Assembly (NCBI GenBank): GCA_011503125.2
Contig: WWBZ02000022.1
Coordinates: 124,001-188,000 of the forward strand
Origin: Botryosphaeria dothidea
Taxonomy: Eukaryota > Ascomycota > Dothideomycetes > Botryosphaeriales > Botryosphaeriaceae
Length of the DNA: 64,000 nt
Direction of reading: 5' to 3'
Part shown: positions 60,608-64,000 of the stretch, piece by piece
How positions within the stretch are numbered: position 1 is the stretch's first letter
Layout of the letters: each line of letters begins with the position of its first letter
Made by a program: the position numbers and the translations under genes
The notes under the pieces: generated by a model
What the model was told of the DNA's origin: nothing
Databases searched by the model: none
Seen by the model: the letters and a program-made list of their open reading frames with translations, nothing else

Positions 60608-61984
60608 CTACAGAGCAACCAAGTCTCTATGCCTCTTAAGGAAGGTCTTGACGCCTTCAACGAACCTGTCCAGCTCACTCTGCGGCGTTCCCAGGACGAG
60701 CGCAATCATTCCACGCTTGGTGATCCAGAAACCTTCCTCCAACATCTCCAACCAAAAGAGCTCCTTCAAGTCATCCCTCTCAATAAACTCATCCGCACGC
60801 ACGATATCCCTCACGCCCTCATCGGTAACATGCAGACAGATGACTGACCCAACACCTGTGAAGGTCGCCTTCGTACCTACAGTGACCTCCCTCAACTGCC
60901 TCAGGAGCTCCTCACCAACATCCATAAAGCCCTTACCCACCTCCGGCGTAAAAACCTCGCTCAACCCCACATAACCCGCCCGCATCGCCAACGTATTGTT
61001 ATTAAACGTCCCGCTCTGCGCCAGCGCTCTCTCCCTTCTCGGATCAAACATCGCCATTACATCCTCCCTCCCGCCAAACGCGCCAAACGTCAGCCCACCC
61101 CCCAAATACTTCCCTAACGTCGTCAAATCCGGGCGCAACCCTAACTCCCCCTGCAACCCCGCGCCACCCATCCGCGATGTCATGACCTCATCAAGAACAA
61201 ACACGGCGCCCGCCTGCTTTGCCGCGTCCTGCACGGCCAGCAAAAACTCCTTGGTGGCAGGAATGCAACCCCCGGACCCCTGCATCGGCTCGACCAGCAC
61301 GGCAGCGACGCCTCCAGCGGTCTCGAGGATGGCCGCCCGCGCGGCCGCGACGTCGTTGTAGCGCGTGACGACCCAGTCGGCGCGGTCGACGTTGTTGGGC
61401 GCGGGGCCGCCGTGGCCGAACATGAGCACGCCGCCGTGGTAGCCGCCGGCGAAGACGACGACGCGGCGGCGCCCGGTGAAGGCGCGCGCGGCGGCCAGCG
61501 CGTGCAGGTTGGCCTCGGTGCCGGAGTTGCAGAAGCGGAGGCGGTCGAGGCGGAAGCGGGAGCGCAGCAGCGCGGCGTAGCGCGTCTCGTGGACGGTGGT
61601 GGCGCCGAGGTTGAGGCCGTGGGTGGTGAGGGTTGAGGTGATGGTGGAGAGGAGGAGCGGGTGCGAGTGGCCGTAGAGGCCGGCGGTGAATTCGCCGGTG
61701 AGGTCGGTGTAGCTGGGAGAGTTGTTAGTGGGGGAAGGGGCATGTGTGGGGAGGGTGGGTTACGTGTGGCCGTCTTCGGAGAAGAGCCGGTGGCCTTCCC
61801 CGCGGGCCATGCTTATGGGAAAGGGCGCGGTATGGAGGACGGTACGCGTGTTGCCGCCCGGGAGACTACGGGTGGCTTCTTCATGGAGCTGGAGGGATTT
61901 TGGGTTGTGTTCGATAAAGCGAGCCTTTGCGGCTTCGAGAGCAACGGTGGGGTCGGGGGTAGATGTAGACTGGGTGGGTGCCAT
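60608..61984 (-). CDS. class III PLP-dependent aminotransferase, glutamate-1-semialdehyde aminomutase-like
   Basis: Two exons, 61984-61764 and 61712-60608, join in frame (donor GTAACC, CACTAAC branch, CCCAG acceptor) to 441 residues. Motifs follow class III order: HEEATRSLPGGNTRTVLH, then DLTGEFTAGLYGHSHP, RFCNSGTEANLHALAAARAFTGR, YHGG, LVEPMQGSGGCIPA, FVLDEVMTSR (Asp for the pyridine nitrogen) and TTLGKYLGGG, with the PLP lysine near residue 275. The SGTEAN and LPGGNTR patterns are closest to glutamate-1-semialdehyde 2,1-aminomutase. Fungi make tetrapyrroles from glycine and succinyl-CoA and do not need that step, so the substrate is unknown; fungal homologues probably act in amino-acid or specialised metabolism. 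The ATG at 61984 has no in-frame upstream ATG. Three copies of a palindromic 64-bp repeat lie 140-330 bp upstream, and a P450 gene follows in the same orientation. Confidence 0.88.
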
Positions 61985-63193
61985 TTTGGAGAATGATGTT
62001 TGGCTAGGAAAAAGGGGGACGAGAGCAGTTGGCAAGGAAATGAGAGCTATCGGAGGTTTAAATGCTGGTGATACAGGGCTTCGGACGGATGAGCCGACGC
62101 GCCGCTGTCGTGAGGGAGAGTGTTGATTAGACGGCCGGCCGTCACATTGAAAATGGCAGCGGCTTCAGATATCGTGGAGTTGAGTTTTCATTAGACGGCA
62201 GGCCGTCACATCACAAACGACTGCGGGTTCAGTTGCCGTCGGATTCAGTTTCCATTAGACGGCAGGCCGTCACATCAAAGTCGATTGCGACTTCGGTGAG
62301 AGCTCATTGGACGCCATGCGATTGCGAGATCTGCTGGAGAAGGTGATTTCAGAGCTGTGATAGGATCCTCAATCAGCGTTTCTGCTGTGCTTGCCGGTGG
62401 CCTGCTGCAGCCGGCTTGGAAGCGAGGGCTGAAGGGCTGGGTTGTCGTGGTCGTCCAAGGCAGCCGCCGGCAGATGCGCATTTCGCGCCGACCGGCTTTC
62501 GGCAGACTCACAAACCGGCAACCGAACGCCGTGAATCTGTAGTCTTTTTTGGCAGGCGCAAGTTCTTCCGAGTGTGTTCGAGCCTGCCACGAGGACATCG
62601 GGCCTGCCAACACCACTCGAAAGCTTCCATGAGAGTCCGCCATGCTTTAGACGTTCGAAGTTGGACAGACCTGCCTCTTTCGGCGGCCAGCAATTTTCCG
62701 ACGAATCGCCGCCTGCCCCGCAGTCGTGAAGACGTCAACACCACGAATCGACCTCTCTCTCTCTGTCCTTCCTGCACGTCTTCTCCGCCATCTCTACTCT
62801 CTTGCTCACCACCCCCTCGGCCACAGAGACTGTGAGCGAGTGCTTCAAGGGTGCTGTTCGGCCCCGAATACCATAACCTAAAGAGCACTCGACGAACACT
62901 CGCTGTCATGGTCAAGAACGGCTATCTGCATGAGCCGAAACCCTAACCGATTCAAGGAAAATGCGGCCTCAACACCGTTGCGGCCAAGTGGCAGACTCCT
63001 TTGCCATCATTGTCGCTTATGAAACATCTGAAGAGCATGAAAATCTTCATCGATTATGGTTCAACTCCTATCTCTAAAGCCCACATTTTGACACTCAATC
63101 GCTTCCCTGTGACACGACATAACACCTCAAAAACGCCTGTTGGAAGCCGGAAACCATAAGTCATTGAGAATCACGTATGAAGAACCCCAAAGT
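61985..63193. promoter_or_regulatory. promoter region of the aminotransferase gene
   Basis: 1.2 kb between the aminotransferase start and the P450 3' end, both on the minus strand. It contains the three-copy 64-bp repeat. No other gene was recognised; open frames around 62.4-62.9 kb overlap on both strands. Confidence 0.55.
62126..62317. repeat. 64-bp tandem repeat, 3 copies, with palindromic core
   Basis: Copies start at 62126, 62190 and 62254, each with ATTAGACGGC-N-GGCCGTCACAT. The core GACGGCNGGCCGTC lies at 62130-62143, 62194-62207 and 62258-62271, so the period is exactly 64 bp. It is a perfect palindrome in copy 1 and has one mismatch at the centre in copies 2 and 3. The rest of the unit is conserved at about half the positions, least in copy 3. 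The core contains an inverted CGG-N4-CCG pair. Confidence 0.9.
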
Positions 63194-64000
63194 CTAAACC
63201 GTTGCGTGAAGCGGCCTTGGCCTGAACTTGGTGTTAAACTCCACCTGCCGGACGAACCAGTGGTTCTGCGTCTTCCAGTCCTGGTCCGGGTGCTCCAGCT
63301 CGATTTCGAATCTCCGCAAGAAACTTGGCACCAGCTTGTAAATCTCCAACAAGCTGATGTTCTTGCCGAGGCACGTCCTGGACCCGCCACCGAACTGGAA
63401 CATCGTCGCCTTCATCTCCTTGAGCTTCTCCGGGCTGGCCTCCAGCCATCTCTCAGGCCGGTACACGTCGGCGTCCTGACCGAAGATCTCGGGCCGCCTG
63501 TGCAGCACCCATGCGTTGCATCCGACAATGGTGCCGCCGGGGATGAACTCACCACAGACGGTGATGCCTTGTGGCGGTGTGACACGTTCCAGCATCAATC
63601 CGGCCGCTGGGTGCACGCGGAACGTTTCCTGAACCACGGCATCCAGGTATGGCAGCTTCTGTGCCTCTGCCCATGTGACTGCCCCGTTCTCGCGGTCGAC
63701 GATGGTTCCATTGCGCACCGCCTCGTCCAGCTCCTCCATCAGCTTCTTGTAGACGCGTGGGTTCTTGACCAGATAGTAGAAAGCGGCGCTGAGGCTGATG
63801 CCAGTGGTCTCGGAGCCGGCGAAGATCATGCTGACGGAAGAGGCCAGGACCATGCGCTCAGTCATGAACTCTGGGTGGTCGTGCAGTGCACCGGTAAACT
63901 TGCTGAGCAGATCGATGGCGCCACCCTTATTGTCGTCCAAGCCGTGGTTTCGGATCTTCTCCATTTCCGCGGCACGTTCGGACTGCCGCTCAAGAGCGAA
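63194..64000 (-). CDS. cytochrome P450, C-terminal part (pisatin-demethylase-like)
   Basis: The frame enters from the right edge and gives 268 C-terminal residues; the N terminus with the membrane anchor lies outside the window. All core P450 motifs are present: the I-helix AGSETTG, the K-helix ETFR (ExxR), PERW, and the haem loop FGGGSRTCLGKNIS with its cysteine ligand. A conserved tail WKTQNHWFVRQ follows. This style (GITVCGEFIPGGTIVGCNAWVLHR) resembles pisatin demethylase and the many related fungal enzymes of detoxification or secondary metabolism. It would sit in the ER membrane and use NADPH-cytochrome P450 reductase. Substrate unknown. No intron is seen in this part. It is in the same orientation as the aminotransferase 1.2 kb away. 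Confidence 0.92.
   Translation of the reverse strand, partial: FALERQSERAAEMEKIRNHGLDDNKGGAIDLLSKFTGALHDHPEFMTERMVLASSVSMIFAGSETTGISLSAAFYYLVKNPRVYKKLMEELDEAVRNGTIVDRENGAVTWAEAQKLPYLDAVVQETFRVHPAAGLMLERVTPPQGITVCGEFIPGGTIVGCNAWVLHRRPEIFGQDADVYRPERWLEASPEKLKEMKATMFQFGGGSRTCLGKNISLLEIYKLVPSFLRRFEIELEHPDQDWKTQNHWFVRQVEFNTKFRPRPLHATV

Noticed and set aside
1..64000. CRISPR array, prophage or bacterial operon features
   Set aside because: The sequence is clearly fungal nuclear DNA; no spaced direct repeats of CRISPR type were seen.

Overview
The window is nuclear DNA of a filamentous ascomycete (Pezizomycotina). The evidence is the gene content: PacC, a TeaR-like cell-end protein with a CaaX end, and DUF3074 and DUF3602 proteins known only from fungi. 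Genes have short introns with CTAAC/CTGAC branch sites, and a Ty1/copia relic looks damaged by repeat-induced point mutation. The class could be Dothideomycetes, but that is a guess. Introns were placed by hand from splice sites and reading-frame continuity, with no transcript data.

Left part (1-26 kb): a 4.2 kb gene-free stretch with homopolymer and (AG)n tracts leads to a PXA-domain trafficking protein whose last intron is unusually long (1,262 nt). It diverges from Mediator subunit MED10. Next come a VID24/GID4-type substrate receptor, an unrecognised protein, a 7.5 kb gene-poor stretch, a DUF3074 (START-like) protein with a charged coiled coil, and a small protein with two copies of the same 11-residue motif.

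Middle (27-43.7 kb): a 1,383-residue dynamin-type GTPase, a proline-rich small protein, the mitochondrial ADP/ATP carrier (six coding exons, two of them tiny), a secreted GH55 beta-1,3-glucanase and, divergent from it, a secreted GH23-like lysozyme-fold enzyme.

Right part (43.7-64 kb): a 4 kb region rich in GCCAAG motifs leads into pacC, the ambient-pH regulator that recognises this motif. It is followed by a DUF3602 protein, ribosomal protein eS12, the TeaR-like protein, a possible small cysteine-containing ORF, a copia relic with an internal deletion and in-frame stops, a class III aminotransferase, and the C-terminal part of a cytochrome P450 cut by the window edge. Three copies of a 64-bp repeat with a CGG-N4-CCG palindrome lie between the aminotransferase start and the P450. 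They look like binding sites for a Zn2Cys6 regulator and suggest the two genes may belong to a specialised-metabolism cluster continuing past 64,000.

Most intergenic sequence shows no convincing coding capacity. Many long open frames in its GC-rich parts are chance. I saw no tRNA, rRNA or CRISPR array.
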